Origin: Gammaproteobacteria bacterium | GTDB lineage: Bacteria; Pseudomonadota; Gammaproteobacteria; Eutrophobiales; Eutrophobiaceae | Reading direction: 5' to 3' | DNA: 8,600 nucleotides | Assembly (NCBI GenBank): GCA_016198885.1 | Contig: JACQHV010000171.1 | Coordinates: 1-8,600 of the forward strand | Part shown: in pieces, positions 1 to 6,311 of the stretch | Layout: each line of letters starts with the position of its first letter | Numbering within the stretch: position 1 is the first letter of the stretch | Translations under genes and position numbers: made by a program | Notes under the pieces: model-generated | Seen by the model: only the letters and a program-made list of their open reading frames with translations | Told to the model about the DNA's origin: nothing | The model's database searches: none

Positions 1-2
1 CT

Positions 3-695
3 TTCAATCTTGGTCTGTTCAGTACGCTGCATTGTCTGGGCATGTGTGGAGGTATTATAAGCGCCTTGAGTTTAAGCATTCCTGACAGGGCAGGTGTGGA
101 TATAAAGAACAAGGCGAAATTTGTAGTCGCCTATAATTTCGGAAGAATATCCAGTTATACTTTGGCCGGCGCCATTGCGGGTTTCGTGGGTGAACATGTT
201 GTTACCGCCATCATGCCTGAATCCGGCCACAGGATCTTACAGGTTGCCGCCGCTATTGTATTAGTGCTCATCGGATTACACCTTGCCGGCTGGTTGCCAA
301 AGTTTACTAAAATAGAATTTCTGGGATTTAAATTATGGCAATTGGTACAGCCTGTCCTCAGGCGCTTAATCCCTGTTACAGGATTACCGCAAGCCCTGCT
401 GGCAGGTGTGATTTGGGGGTGGTTGCCATGTGCACTTGTGTATTCAATGCTGCTTTGGTCTTTAACCGGCGGCAGCGCGTATGCAGGGGCATTGCTGATG
501 TTCGCGTTCGGTCTGGGAACGTTCCCGAGCATGATTACCGCCGGTGTTTTAGGGAGCAGGCTGTTTGATATTCTGAAACAACGGACAATTCGTAACCTGG
601 CGGGGGTTATTATAATTTTCCTCGGAATTGCCTCCCCTTTTTTCTATTCAGGACATCATGTCCATCATCAATCACACATTCTCTCCGGCAAGTAG
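3..695 (+). CDS. SafE/UreH-like membrane protein of cbb3 clusters, 5' end outside window
   Basis: The reading frame is open to the left edge, so the gene starts outside the window; the first internal ATG (42) lies inside the conserved motif and cannot be the start. Thirteen codons before that ATG give an N-terminal stretch ending in HCLGMCGG (codons 30-53), the hallmark of the TauE/SafE or DsbD_2-like (UreH-type) membrane family. A second family motif, WLPC, is encoded at 420-431, followed by a glycine-rich FGLGT segment. Hydrophobic helices appear around 120-190, 237-300, 385-460, 475-550 and 595-650. The C-terminus is histidine-rich (SGHHVHHQSH). Members are often found beside ccoS in cbb3 oxidase clusters; the paired Cys and His residues suggest metal or thiol handling, probably copper, but that role is inferred and the database name 'sulfite exporter' should not be taken literally. 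Here the gene runs opposite to ccoS and its stop is 2 bp from the ccoS stop. Confidence 0.85.
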   Translation, partial: FNLGLFSTLHCLGMCGGIISALSLSIPDRAGVDIKNKAKFVVAYNFGRISSYTLAGAIAGFVGEHVVTAIMPESGHRILQVAAAIVLVLIGLHLAGWLPKFTKIEFLGFKLWQLVQPVLRRLIPVTGLPQALLAGVIWGWLPCALVYSMLLWSLTGGSAYAGALLMFAFGLGTFPSMITAGVLGSRLFDILKQRTIRNLAGVIIIFLGIASPFFYSGHHVHHQSHILSGK

Positions 696-697
696 TT

Positions 698-880
698 TCA
701 CTTGTCAACGGATGAATTATTCTGTTTGCCGTTCTTGATATCATCATCGTCCATCAGGATTTGATGACGTGGTTTTTCCATGTCATCAAATTGTCCTGAC
801 CTGACCGCCCAGAAAAACACCCAGACGATAAGAATAAGGAGGGGTGCAGAAATTAATATGAGCAGAAATATGATTTCCAA
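698..880 (-). CDS. ccoS: cbb3-type cytochrome oxidase assembly protein CcoS
   Basis: Sixty-residue protein with one N-terminal membrane helix (about residues 3-26) followed directly by FWAVRSGQFDDMEKPRHQIL, the diagnostic CcoS signature, and then an acidic DDDD patch; the short polar tail is variable in the family. CcoS is required for a functional cbb3 oxidase and acts in heme and copper cofactor insertion into CcoN in the inner membrane. The start is a TTG (878-880 on the minus strand): no ATG or GTG occurs in frame between it and the upstream in-frame stop, and the protein begins MEII, as many CcoS proteins do. An AGG about 7 bases upstream is only a weak ribosome binding site. The gene lies 16 bp after the ccoI stop in the same direction, so it is almost certainly co-transcribed and possibly translationally dependent on ccoI. 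Confidence 0.93.
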   Translation of the reverse strand: MEIIFLLILISAPLLILIVWVFFWAVRSGQFDDMEKPRHQILMDDDDIKNGKQNNSSVDK

Positions 881-896
881 TGATTTATACCTGTGC

Positions 897-3350
897 TTAT
901 TTATTTATCCTGGATGCATTTCCCACGACCACGAGAGAGCTTAATGACATTCCAAGTGCGGCCATCCATGGAGTTATAAAACCCATTGCAGCGGATGGGA
1001 GTATCAGCAGATTATAGGCAATCGCCCATATGATATTTTGTCGGATAATGCTGAACGTTTTATAAGCAACACGTATGGCATTTCGCAGATTATCGAGCTG
1101 ATTATTCAATAGTATCATGTCTGCATTGATTTTCGCGAGATCCGTTCCTCCGCCCATGGCAATCGATATATCAGCACATGCAAGTACCGGAGCATCATTA
1201 ATGCCATCACCCACCATCGCAATGATTTCATTTTGTTCGCGCAGGTTTCTGAGAAAAGATAATTTATCTCCTGGCTTTAAATCCGGAATAATTGTATCAA
1301 TATGTAAAGCATCACCAACATTTTTAACGCTTGCCATTCTGTCCCCACTTAGCAGGATGACTTTCTTCCCTGATTTCTTGATAAAATCAATCAACGCTTC
1401 AGCCTGTGGACGAATTTCATCACTGAGCGAGAATATACAATGAAATTGACCGGAATCCGCCAGAATAATTGTTGTTTTATTCTCGTACTCAAGTTTTTTC
1501 AGGAGGTCATCGCCGGGTGTCAAACCGGTTTTTTCAGTGATAAATTTGACAGTTCCAATAAAATAACGTGTATCGTTAATCATTCCGGTAATTCCTTCGC
1601 CCGGAAAGTTTTTTATGTCTGTTGCGAAAGGGATTTCTGTTTTATCTGTTGCACCGAGTATTGCAATACCGACGGGGTGCTCTGAATTTCTTTCCAGTGA
1701 AGCTGCGATTGCCAGACAGGTTTGATCGTCAAACCGGGATAAACACCTTATGGAATCAAGTTTAATCTTGCCGAGTGTTAATGTGCCGGTCTTGTCAAAG
1801 ATGTAATGTGTGGCCCGTGCCAGATTTTCAACTGCATTGTGCTGGGTGATGGCAATCCCCATTTTTAAATATGTGGTTGTTGCAGCTGTCAGTGCAACAG
1901 GAGTTGCAAGGGAGAGGGCGCACGGGCAAGTGGCTACCAGTACGGATATGGTGACAGGCAGCCATATATCCTGACCTGTATTCCACCAGTACCATGCCAC
2001 CAGGCCTGCAATAATCAGAACTGAAAGAACAAACCATCCTGAAATACGATTTGCCAACTGTGTGAATCCCGGTTTTTCGCTCTGCGCGCGCTCAATGAGT
2101 TTCAATATCTGGGAAAGTACTGTATCAGTACCTATCCGGTTGACAGACATCTGCAGGGGGGATTCTATATTGGTACTGCCTGCAATGAGTTTCGAACCGG
2201 CCTGTTTTATAACAGGCAGACTTTCACCGGTCAGTAATGATTCATTAATTGTAGATATTCCATCAATTACAACACCATCTGCAGGTATCGTTTCACCCGC
2301 GTGGATTAAAACCCGATCACCGGGTTCGAGCTCGACTACCGGCACAATCTCCTCTTCGAACCCATTTTCCTTTTCAAGAAGGCGTGTGATTGTTGCAGGT
2401 AAAATGTGACTGATAACATCAGTATGCTCTCTTGCCTTCTTTCTTGCCATGAATTCGAAATAGCGCCCGAGTAACAGCAGAAATACAAACATCACGACAG
2501 AATCATAATACACTTCACCTGTGCCGGTGATGGTTGACCAGACACAACCCAGATAGGCAATGCCAATACCGAGTGCAACCGGAACATCCATGCCTGTGCG
2601 AAACTGCTGCAGATCACGCCATGCTCCTTTAAAAAAGGGTTGGGCTGAGTACAGCACAACAGGCGTTGTAAGTATCAGATTGAACCAATAGAAGAATTTT
2701 TTAAATGCCAGATCAATACCACTCCATTCACCCGTATACAATGCTATTGAATTCATCATTACCTGCATGCTCAATAATCCTGCGAGCCCGATACGCTGCA
2801 GTTGCACCTTACGTTCCTTTTCAAACAGAAATTGATCCTCTTCCTGTGTATATGGATGGGCTGTATAACCAATATCGGAAATCGCCTTGAGAATGTCGCT
2901 AAGGTGAATACGTGAATCATCCCATCGTATCCATGCGCGGTTGTTGGTGTAATTTACGCTGACATCCATGATCCCGGGCAATGCGCTGATATGCCGTTCA
3001 TTCAGCCATACACAGGCGGGACATACGATTCCTTCGAGAATAAGACTTGTCTCGCGTCCATATTCATTTGTCTGCGTGACAAATTTCTGCTGGATTTTAG
3101 GATTATCAAAGACAGCAAACGTACCTGTAATTCCTGGCACCGGCTGATCCGGCGTCAGTGAATGGTTTGTGCGGTATTTATAAAATTCTTCAAGCCCGCA
3201 ATCGATTATAGTCCGGGATACTGCCTGGCAACCATAACAACACATTGGCTGGTTATTACCATTAATGTTAACGCTCAGCGATAAACCTTGCGGGACGGCT
3301 TCACCACAATGAAAACAGTTGATAACCGCGGGAACGGGATTCTCGGACAT
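897..3350 (-). CDS. ccoI: Copper-translocating P1B-type ATPase CcoI (FixI), cbb3 oxidase assembly
   Basis: Inner-membrane copper pump of 817 residues, the usual size for CcoI/FixI. It moves Cu(I) to the periplasmic side using ATP, supplying copper to the cbb3 oxidase binuclear centre rather than mainly detoxifying. Order of parts: a Cys-rich N-terminal domain (CFHC at 12-15 and CCYGC at 37-41), typical of the FixI subgroup; a heavy-metal-associated domain with CPAC at 110-113; transmembrane helices from about 185; the actuator motif TGES at 374-377; the membrane copper site CPC at 475-477; the phosphorylated Asp in DKTGT at 519-523; the nucleotide-binding SEHP at 556-559; GDGIND at 714-719; and the P1B-1 signatures YN (779-780) in helix 7 and MSLSS (801-805) in helix 8. 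All catalytic residues are present. The ATG at 3350 is supported by the normal N-terminus; the upstream ribosome site is weak. ccoS follows after 16 bp. ccoG and ccoH, often just upstream in other genomes, are absent here. Confidence 0.96.
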   Translation of the reverse strand: MSENPVPAVINCFHCGEAVPQGLSLSVNINGNNQPMCCYGCQAVSRTIIDCGLEEFYKYRTNHSLTPDQPVPGITGTFAVFDNPKIQQKFVTQTNEYGRETSLILEGIVCPACVWLNERHISALPGIMDVSVNYTNNRAWIRWDDSRIHLSDILKAISDIGYTAHPYTQEEDQFLFEKERKVQLQRIGLAGLLSMQVMMNSIALYTGEWSGIDLAFKKFFYWFNLILTTPVVLYSAQPFFKGAWRDLQQFRTGMDVPVALGIGIAYLGCVWSTITGTGEVYYDSVVMFVFLLLLGRYFEFMARKKAREHTDVISHILPATITRLLEKENGFEEEIVPVVELEPGDRVLIHAGETIPADGVVIDGISTINESLLTGESLPVIKQAGSKLIAGSTNIESPLQMSVNRIGTDTVLSQILKLIERAQSEKPGFTQLANRISGWFVLSVLIIAGLVAWYWWNTGQDIWLPVTISVLVATCPCALSLATPVALTAATTTYLKMGIAITQHNAVENLARATHYIFDKTGTLTLGKIKLDSIRCLSRFDDQTCLAIAASLERNSEHPVGIAILGATDKTEIPFATDIKNFPGEGITGMINDTRYFIGTVKFITEKTGLTPGDDLLKKLEYENKTTIILADSGQFHCIFSLSDEIRPQAEALIDFIKKSGKKVILLSGDRMASVKNVGDALHIDTIIPDLKPGDKLSFLRNLREQNEIIAMVGDGINDAPVLACADISIAMGGGTDLAKINADMILLNNQLDNLRNAIRVAYKTFSIIRQNIIWAIAYNLLILPSAAMGFITPWMAALGMSLSSLVVVGNASRINK

Positions 3351-3422
3351 TATTTATAGACTCATTACTGGAGCATTTCTTTCAGGATTTTACCTTTTTT
3401 GGGTGTTAACCAGAAACGGCAG

Positions 3423-3430
3423 AATAATAA
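3423..3430. repeat. Left 8-bp target-site duplication of the MITE-like element
   Basis: AATAATAA directly abuts the left terminal inverted repeat and matches 3586-3593 exactly. The sequence is low in complexity, which weakens the match a little, but its position exactly against both element ends supports insertion by transposition. Confidence 0.7.
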
Positions 3431-3585
3431 GGTAGTGGCTCAGTTTGTCATCCCGAACCCTGTCCCGAACGTACGTGAGGGAGCACGTGAGGGATCTTCA
3501 GGTTGCATAAGGACAAGATTTCTCAGCCACTTTGTGACTTCGAAATGACAACGTTTCTTTTTGAGTTTCAAGTTAAGCCACTACC
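3431..3585. mobile_element. MITE-like non-coding element, 155 bp
   Basis: The two ends are perfect 10-bp inverted repeats, GGTAGTGGCT (3431-3440) and AGCCACTACC (3576-3585). They are bounded on the outside by identical AATAATAA copies in direct orientation (3423-3430 and 3586-3593), as expected of an 8-bp target duplication. Inside, TTGTCAT (3445-3451) is mirrored by ATGACAA (3545-3551), GAGGGATCTT (3489-3498) roughly by AAGATTTCTC (3515-3524), and there is an extra inverted copy of the terminal sequence, AGCCACT, at 3525-3531. The internal 'GTCATCCCGAAC...GAGGGATCT' wording resembles a dispersed palindromic repeat style seen in many bacterial genomes. There is no transposase or plausible ORF, so it would have to be mobilised in trans by an unidentified transposase; the 8-bp duplication narrows the candidate IS families but I cannot assign one. 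The element is highly self-complementary and would fold if transcribed. Confidence 0.75.
3451..3494. repeat. Imperfect palindrome with 12-bp duplicated arms inside the MITE-like element
   Basis: CCCGAAC occurs at 3452-3458 and again 12 bp later at 3464-3470; ACGTGAGGGA occurs at 3473-3482 and again 12 bp later at 3485-3494. The two pairs are arranged symmetrically about a central ACGTACGT (3469-3476). Folding 3451-3473 against 3472-3494 matches 15 of 23 positions by hand count. It looks as if a shorter palindrome was extended by one 12-bp unit on each arm. Confidence 0.6.
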
Positions 3586-3593
3586 AATAATAA
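3586..3593. repeat. Right 8-bp target-site duplication of the MITE-like element
   Basis: AATAATAA directly follows the right terminal inverted repeat, in the same orientation as the left copy at 3423-3430. Confidence 0.7.
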
Positions 3594-3613
3594 AGAGGAA
3601 AATTACAGATAAA

Positions 3614-3627
3614 TTGATCTAGATCAC
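3614..3627. promoter_or_regulatory. FNR/ANR-type box for hemN
   Basis: TTGATCTAGATCAC matches the FNR consensus TTGAT-N4-ATCAA at nine of ten specified bases, with a perfect 12-bp palindromic core. Its centre is 29.5 bp from a TAAAAA hexamer (3650-3655), which is the class II activator spacing and predicts a hemN transcript start near 3662, about 26 bases before the ATG. FNR-family activation of hemN is well documented in other bacteria. The box may once also have served ccoI: its centre is now about 270 bp from the ccoI start, but would be about 107 bp away without the MITE-like insertion. Confidence 0.85.
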
Positions 3628-3687
3628 GATGTGGTCCATTAATTTTTGCTAAAAATATTATATATATTTTGAAAATACCATTAATTG

Positions 3688-5076
3688 ATGAATTCCGTTC
3701 TGTTTGATAAGGACCTGATTGCCCGATATGAACAGTCGGGACCGCGCTACACATCATATCCAACAGCAGTTCATTTCCATGACGGATTTAATGCTGACCA
3801 TTATGTCAATATGGCGCGACGGACGAATGAGGATCTTATTCCATCCTCTTTATCATTATATTTCCACCTCCCGTTCTGCAGCCAGGTCTGTTTTTACTGT
3901 GCCTGTAATAAAATTATCACCAGGAACCGTCTGCATGCTGCGACATACCTTGCGATCCTGCACAGGGAAATCGCATTACAGGGGCGGCTCTTTGATCGGG
4001 ACAGGGTTGTAGATCAACTTCATTGGGGCGGAGGTACACCGACTTTCATTAATCATTCCCAGATGCGTGAATTGATGGCAGTTACACGTGATAATTTCAC
4101 GTTGCGCAAAGATGATCATGGTGATTATTCAATTGAGATCGATCCCCGTGAAGTGGAAGAAGACACCATAGCAGTACTGAGGGAGATTGGTTTCAACCGG
4201 ATGAGTGTCGGTGTGCAGGACTTCAATCCTGACGTGCAAAAGGCGGTTAACAGAATACAGACCATGAATCAGACCAGCAAGGTAATACATGCAGCCCGGC
4301 GGGAAGGATTTCACTCTATCAATGTGGATTTAATCTATGGTTTACCGAAACAGACTGTAGAGAGTTTTCACGATACCCTGAATTTAATTATTGAATTAAA
4401 TCCGGATCGAATTGCCGTTTATAACTATGCTCATTTACCACAGCTATTTAAGACTCAACGGCAAATAAATGAAAAAGATCTTCCTGATGCTGATGAAAGG
4501 CTCGATATATTGCAACATGCTGTAGATTACCTGATACAACAGGGATATGTGTATATTGGCATGGATCATTTTGCCAAACCGGATGATGAGCTTTCAGCAG
4601 CACAACAAAATGGCAGTCTGCACCGCAATTTTCAAGGGTATTCAACTCATGCCGATTGTGACATAGTCGGCATGGGGATCACGGCCATCAGCCGTATTGG
4701 TCAATGTTATGCGCAAAATGTCCGTTCGTTAGATGAGTATGAGGATAATGTAAACCATGGCAGGATACCCATCTTGCGCGGCATAAAACTGGACGATGAT
4801 GATCGTTTGAGAAGAGAAGTGATAATTCGGTTAATCTGCAATTTTCATATTGAATATTCTGATATCGAGGAGACCTATGGCATCGATTTTGAAGATTATT
4901 TTTATGATGAATTAATATTGCTGAATAAAATGGAAAAAGACGGGCTATTAAGTCTAAATACGGAAAGCATTACTGTCTCTCCAAAGGGACGTTTATTAAT
5001 TCGAAATATCTGCATGGTGTTTGATAAATATCTTCACTCCAATCAAAGTTCAGGTACTTTCTCAAAAGTAATCTGA
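3688..5076 (+). CDS. hemN: Oxygen-independent coproporphyrinogen III dehydrogenase HemN
   Basis: Cytoplasmic radical SAM enzyme that decarboxylates the two propionates of coproporphyrinogen III to give protoporphyrinogen IX without oxygen, the step needed for heme synthesis under low oxygen. The 462 residues match the usual length. Features: the N-terminal SGPRYTSYPTA (17-27); the 4Fe-4S cluster cysteines in CxxxCxxCxC at C64, C68, C71 and C73; the SAM-binding GGGTPT (114-119); NVDLIYGLP (212-220); and the C-terminal HemN domain including GYSTHADCD (317-325), which separates true HemN from the HemW-like group. A TTG lies immediately before the ATG at 3688; the ATG is chosen because MNSVLFDKDLIARY aligns naturally with HemN N-termini. 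No clear Shine-Dalgarno is visible. The gene stands alone, behind an FNR box, divergent from ccoI and convergent with the MoaD-like gene. It provides heme for cbb3 oxidase. Confidence 0.96.
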   Translation: MNSVLFDKDLIARYEQSGPRYTSYPTAVHFHDGFNADHYVNMARRTNEDLIPSSLSLYFHLPFCSQVCFYCACNKIITRNRLHAATYLAILHREIALQGRLFDRDRVVDQLHWGGGTPTFINHSQMRELMAVTRDNFTLRKDDHGDYSIEIDPREVEEDTIAVLREIGFNRMSVGVQDFNPDVQKAVNRIQTMNQTSKVIHAARREGFHSINVDLIYGLPKQTVESFHDTLNLIIELNPDRIAVYNYAHLPQLFKTQRQINEKDLPDADERLDILQHAVDYLIQQGYVYIGMDHFAKPDDELSAAQQNGSLHRNFQGYSTHADCDIVGMGITAISRIGQCYAQNVRSLDEYEDNVNHGRIPILRGIKLDDDDRLRREVIIRLICNFHIEYSDIEETYGIDFEDYFYDELILLNKMEKDGLLSLNTESITVSPKGRLLIRNICMVFDKYLHSNQSSGTFSKVI

Positions 5077-5098
5077 AAGCATGTTAGAACCAGAAATG

Positions 5099-5368
5099 CT
5101 AAACGACGGGGGAACCATAACCGCGGCTGTATGGCACCGGTCCAGACAATGCAATGATTTCACCGTTCTGTAATATGTCATCTTTCGGGAAAAGTTCGAT
5201 ATTTCTTCCATTACGAAAGGCAAGATAGACATCCTCAGCGGGTATCCTTAGTTTGCCCAACAGATCCAGATAGGTAATGCCCCGGGGAACGGACAGTTCG
5301 AAACGGTGATTTCCATTGATGGCAAATCCCTGCAGCTGGTTAAACAGGCGGATTTCTAGCGTGATCAT
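5099..5368 (-). CDS. MoaD/ThiS-like beta-grasp protein without C-terminal diglycine
   Basis: Small 89-residue cytoplasmic protein. The pattern MITLEIRLFNQL...LSVPRGITYLDLLGKLRIP...VYLAFRNGRNI...LQNGEIIALSGPVP fits the MoaD/ThiS ubiquitin-like fold: first strand, helix around 31-41, and the 'DGD-like' turn before the last strand (NGEIIALS, 68-75). Unlike real sulfur carriers it does not end in Gly-Gly but runs on to SRGYGSPVV. From memory, similar tails (SGPVPY..GYG.PVV) recur in annotated 'MoaD/ThiS family' proteins, so this may be a distinct subfamily. I chose the ATG at 5368 over the upstream one at 5425: it begins exactly at the fold, has GAAGA about 7 bases upstream, and leaves room for a promoter. 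Upstream, a TATTTT hexamer (5404-5399) sits 30.5 bp from the centre of a perfect FNR palindrome, so FNR-type activation is likely. No moaE, moeB or thiF partner is in the window, and the function is unknown. Confidence 0.8.
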   Translation of the reverse strand: MITLEIRLFNQLQGFAINGNHRFELSVPRGITYLDLLGKLRIPAEDVYLAFRNGRNIELFPKDDILQNGEIIALSGPVPYSRGYGSPVV

Positions 5369-5424
5369 TATTTGTCTTCGATACAGTATTTTTGCGGAAA
5401 AATACACCGTTTTAATCCATTTCA

Positions 5425-5444
5425 TCCTTGATCTAGATCAAGGA
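5425..5444. promoter_or_regulatory. Perfect FNR/ANR palindrome between divergent MoaD-like and dioxygenase genes
   Basis: TCCTTGATCTAGATCAAGGA is a perfect 20-bp palindrome containing the exact FNR consensus TTGAT-N4-ATCAA (5428-5441), with the same CTAG centre as the hemN box. On the minus strand a TATTTT -10 lies 30.5 bp from the centre (predicted start near 5393). On the plus strand a weaker GATAAA (5463-5468) lies 28.5 bp from the centre (predicted start near 5476). Both are close to class II spacing, so the site could drive both genes, or activate one and affect the other. Confidence 0.85.
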
Positions 5445-5511
5445 ATTGAAATGAGTTTTCCTGATAAATATGCCATTTGTAACTTCATTCAGGGAGGCTT
5501 TTGCATTCAGC

Positions 5512-6270
5512 ATGCTGACGATACCCATTCTTGACAACAGGCAATTGACTGAATTTTACCGTGATGGATTTGTAATTATCAGAAACGCATTTTCCCCGAA
5601 GGAAATGCAGCGGATTGAGTCCTGGACATCAGAACTTGCAGCGCTTCCCGAAGAATCGGGGAAACACTGGGTTTATCATGAAAAAAGTAAAATTAATCCT
5701 GAAATTGAAATTATTAACCGGATTGAGAATATATCACCCTTTCATGCAGGGTTTGCAGAACTGAGTAAAGTATTGAAAGTACCCGTTGTGCAACTTCTGG
5801 GGGAAGAGACCGTTCTCTTTAAAGAGAAGATCAATTTTAAATTGCCGGGAGGGGACGGTTTCAAGCCACATCAGGATTCCCAGGCGGGCTGGGAGGATTA
5901 CGCGGCTTATTTTATCAATGTGATGGTATGCATAGATGAGGCGACCGTTGAAAATGGCTGTTTGCAGCTTGTTGCCGGATATCAGAACCAGGGTTTATTC
6001 AGGGAGTGGGAGCCATTAACAGATGAAGATATGAAAGGGATGAACTTTGTGCATTACCCAACCAGACCCGGTGATGTCGTATTTTTTGATTGTTATGTTC
6101 CGCATGCCTCCGAACCTAACATGACAGATAAAACCCGCCGTCTGTATTTTGCAACCTATAATCGCCTGTCAGAAGGGGACCACATGGCGCGTTATTATGC
6201 CGACAAACACAAGAACTTTCCGCCTGATATTGATCGCGTCCCCGGAAAGGAATACGTGTTCCGCGTTTGA
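5512..6270 (+). CDS. Phytanoyl-CoA dioxygenase (PhyH) family Fe(II)/2-oxoglutarate oxygenase
   Basis: Predicted cytoplasmic non-heme iron oxygenase of 252 residues. The iron-binding triad is visible: HQD with H120 and D122, and the distal H198 in VPHASEPN; R209/R210 in KTRRLYF would bind 2-oxoglutarate. The preceding KINFKLPGG...GFKPHQD and the ENGCLQLVAG segment fit the PhyH family, including the branch holding aminoethylphosphonate and trimethylaminoethylphosphonate hydroxylases; the substrate cannot be told from sequence. Start choice: an in-frame ATG at 5470 would add 14 residues but has no ribosome site and lies upstream of the transcript start predicted from the FNR palindrome. The ATG at 5512 follows AGGGAGG (5491-5497), although the 14-base gap is long, so the start is uncertain. 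The gene is divergent from the MoaD-like gene and convergent with the receptor gene. It is odd that an oxygen-consuming enzyme sits behind an FNR-type site. Confidence 0.85.
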   Translation: MLTIPILDNRQLTEFYRDGFVIIRNAFSPKEMQRIESWTSELAALPEESGKHWVYHEKSKINPEIEIINRIENISPFHAGFAELSKVLKVPVVQLLGEETVLFKEKINFKLPGGDGFKPHQDSQAGWEDYAAYFINVMVCIDEATVENGCLQLVAGYQNQGLFREWEPLTDEDMKGMNFVHYPTRPGDVVFFDCYVPHASEPNMTDKTRRLYFATYNRLSEGDHMARYYADKHKNFPPDIDRVPGKEYVFRV

Positions 6271-6311
6271 AGTACGCAAAACAGGATGATTATGTTCTTA
6301 TTCCGGCGCTG

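Larger units (their letters stand above)
3351..3687. other. Divergent ccoI-hemN intergenic region
   Basis: This 337-bp gap between two divergent genes holds no convincing coding sequence. From left to right it contains about 70 bp of ccoI leader (weak promoter candidate, a TAAAAT-like -10 on the minus strand near 3390, without a good -35), a 155-bp MITE-like element with its flanking 8-bp repeats (3423-3593), an FNR-type box at 3614-3627, and a very AT-rich hemN promoter and leader at 3640-3687. Confidence 0.8.

Noticed and set aside
155..532. Minus-strand 125-codon ORF opposite the SafE-like gene
   Set aside because: Low-complexity translation with no domain, opposite a clearly conserved membrane protein.
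651..663. GGACATCATGTCC palindrome near the end of the SafE-like gene
   Set aside because: A one-base centre cannot form a hairpin loop with the full stem, and the bases encode part of the His-rich tail; no known operator matches.
3581..3763. Minus-strand 60-codon ORF across the hemN promoter
   Set aside because: It overlaps the element end, the FNR box and the hemN start, and its translation has no recognisable features.
5079..5100. AGCAT/ATGCT inverted repeat between hemN and the MoaD-like gene as a terminator
   Set aside because: Only a 5-bp stem with a 12-base loop and no T-tract on either strand.
5369..5425. N-terminal extension of the MoaD-like protein from an ATG at 5425
   Set aside because: The extra 19 residues precede the natural fold start, the ATG touches the FNR palindrome leaving no leader, and the predicted -10 and transcript start lie inside the extension.
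5451..5534. Possible 27-codon leader peptide overlapping the dioxygenase start
   Set aside because: It has an AAGGA upstream, but that is part of the FNR palindrome, and a transcript started at class II spacing would begin after its ATG. No attenuator structure is visible.
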